From: an uncultured Flavobacteriaceae bacterium
GTDB taxonomy: Bacteria > Bacteroidota > Bacteroidia > Flavobacteriales > Flavobacteriaceae
Direction of reading: 5' to 3'
Length of the DNA: 64,000 nt
NCBI GenBank assembly: GCA_947487895.1
Contig: CANKYF010000005.1
Span: forward strand, 124,001-188,000
Shown here: in pieces, positions 63,620 through 64,000 of the stretch
How positions within the stretch are numbered: the stretch's first letter is position 1
Layout of the letters: every line of letters begins with the position of its first letter
The notes under the pieces: model-generated
Databases searched by the model: none
What the model was told of the DNA's origin: nothing
The model's input: the letters and a program-made list of their open reading frames with translations, nothing else
Program-made: the position numbers and the translations under genes

Positions 63620-64000
63620 ATGGAATACTATAACTACATAAAATCATTTCATTTAATATTTGTAGTTACTTGGTTTGCAGGTTTGTTCTATATACCCAGA
63701 TTATTTGTATATCAAATAGAAGCTTCTCTAAAACCTTCACCTGAAAAAGAAATTTTAGGAAAACAACTTAAGCTAATGGCAAAAAGATTGTGGTATATCA
63801 TTACATGGCCATCAGCAATTTTATGTACCATTTTCGCTATTTGGTTATTAGTTCTTATTCCAGATTGGTTAAAACAACCATGGATGCATGTTAAACTGGC
63901 ATTTGTATTTCTATTGTTTATATATCACCTAATAACACATAAATATTATAAACAATTACAGAATGGTGTTTGTAAAAAAGCCTCTAACTATATGCGTATA
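63620..64000 (+). CDS. hemJ: HemJ-type protoporphyrinogen oxidase, 3' end off window
   Basis: 127 codons are present. MEYYNYIKSFHLIFVVTWFA, then GLFYIPRLFVYQIEA, is the N-terminal helix pattern of HemJ (CopD-like, UPF0093), with the conserved His in SFHLIF. Further membrane helices continue at about 58-80 (LWYIITWPSAILCTIFAIWL) and 90-108. HemJ oxidises protoporphyrinogen IX to protoporphyrin IX, the step between HemF and HemH, which explains its position directly after hemH. Confidence 0.93.
   Translation, partial: MEYYNYIKSFHLIFVVTWFAGLFYIPRLFVYQIEASLKPSPEKEILGKQLKLMAKRLWYIITWPSAILCTIFAIWLLVLIPDWLKQPWMHVKLAFVFLLFIYHLITHKYYKQLQNGVCKKASNYMRI

Noticed and set aside
1-64000. Defence systems, prophage, transposase or integrase genes, tRNA genes
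   Set aside because: No nuclease/helicase defence pair, phage structural gene, DDE or tyrosine recombinase motif was seen, and no tRNA-like T-arm sequence was found by eye. A tRNAscan run would settle the last point.

Overview
The window is AT-rich chromosomal DNA from a member of the Bacteroidota, most likely a marine Flavobacteriaceae. The basis is gene content: a gliding/type IX secretion lipoprotein (GldH), a secreted protein ending in a type IX C-terminal sorting domain, many lipoproteins with short lipoboxes, hybrid kinase/response-regulator/AraC proteins, a RicT homologue, an HU-CCDC81/SPOR protein, a DUF4292 lipoprotein, weak Shine-Dalgarno sequences and several TAnnTTTG-type -7 boxes. 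No tRNA, rRNA, IS element, prophage or CRISPR array was recognised. The left edge cuts a pectate-lyase-like gene and the right edge cuts hemJ.

Layout. (1) 1-15.4 kb is the accessory part: a PL1-like lyase, then two paralogous membrane hybrid kinases on the minus strand (1702-3789 and 13333-15426) bracketing exported or envelope genes. These are a type IX cargo, a MopE-motif/esterase lipoprotein, two tandem kelch lipoproteins, an operon of exported hydrolase, ECF sigma and four-helix membrane protein, an ankyrin lipoprotein and a small lipoprotein. (2) 15.6-23 kb is a collinear envelope run: Wzx-type flippase, dut, TPR protein, sugar-nucleotidyltransferase, TPR protein, DUF4292 lipoprotein and EnvC-like LytM protein. 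(3) 23-35 kb is mostly housekeeping: a hotdog thioesterase, HU/SPOR protein, dprA, trpS, plsC-like acyltransferase, an ECF sigma plus membrane/beta-barrel partner, recA and trhO. (4) 33.7-41 kb holds ricT, gldH, PBP1A and a LuxR regulator, two very small lipoproteins and acetoacetate-CoA ligase. (5) 41.4-52 kb holds a minus-strand run (CNNM/CBS protein, ogt, DUF4442, serine hydrolase, PolB-type exonuclease, double-ATPase ABC protein), a BIG2/DM13-like lipoprotein with an exported beta-rich partner, and a large exported MG2-like protein. (6) 52-64 kb is a haem locus: a minus-strand operon hemA, hemCD fusion, a small protein, hemE, GNAT, CysZ/EI24-like, GNAT, hemF, hemB. It has a divergent AraC regulator, with hemH and hemJ downstream on the plus strand. 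Together these cover glutamyl-tRNA to protohaem except glutamate-1-semialdehyde aminomutase (hemL), not seen here.

Structure beyond genes. A dispersed inverted-repeat family (ends like TGTCATNCTGAGC, core like CTTCGACT-CGCTCAG) occurs between genes. Copies or fragments also appear to lie inside coding sequence, in the start region of gldH and in the inter-domain linker of the double ABC ATPase. A perfect 9-bp inverted repeat sits between hemA and its divergent AraC regulator. The recA-trhO gap carries a structured, terminator-ended stretch that may be a small RNA. Three genes of 49-53 codons are proposed (38932-39081, 41434-41586, 61147-61308).

All calls come from reading the sequence; no database search or computed alignment was run. 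No clearly new defence or mobile system was found. The best leads are the haem operator, the repeat-derived coding segments and the candidate RNA.
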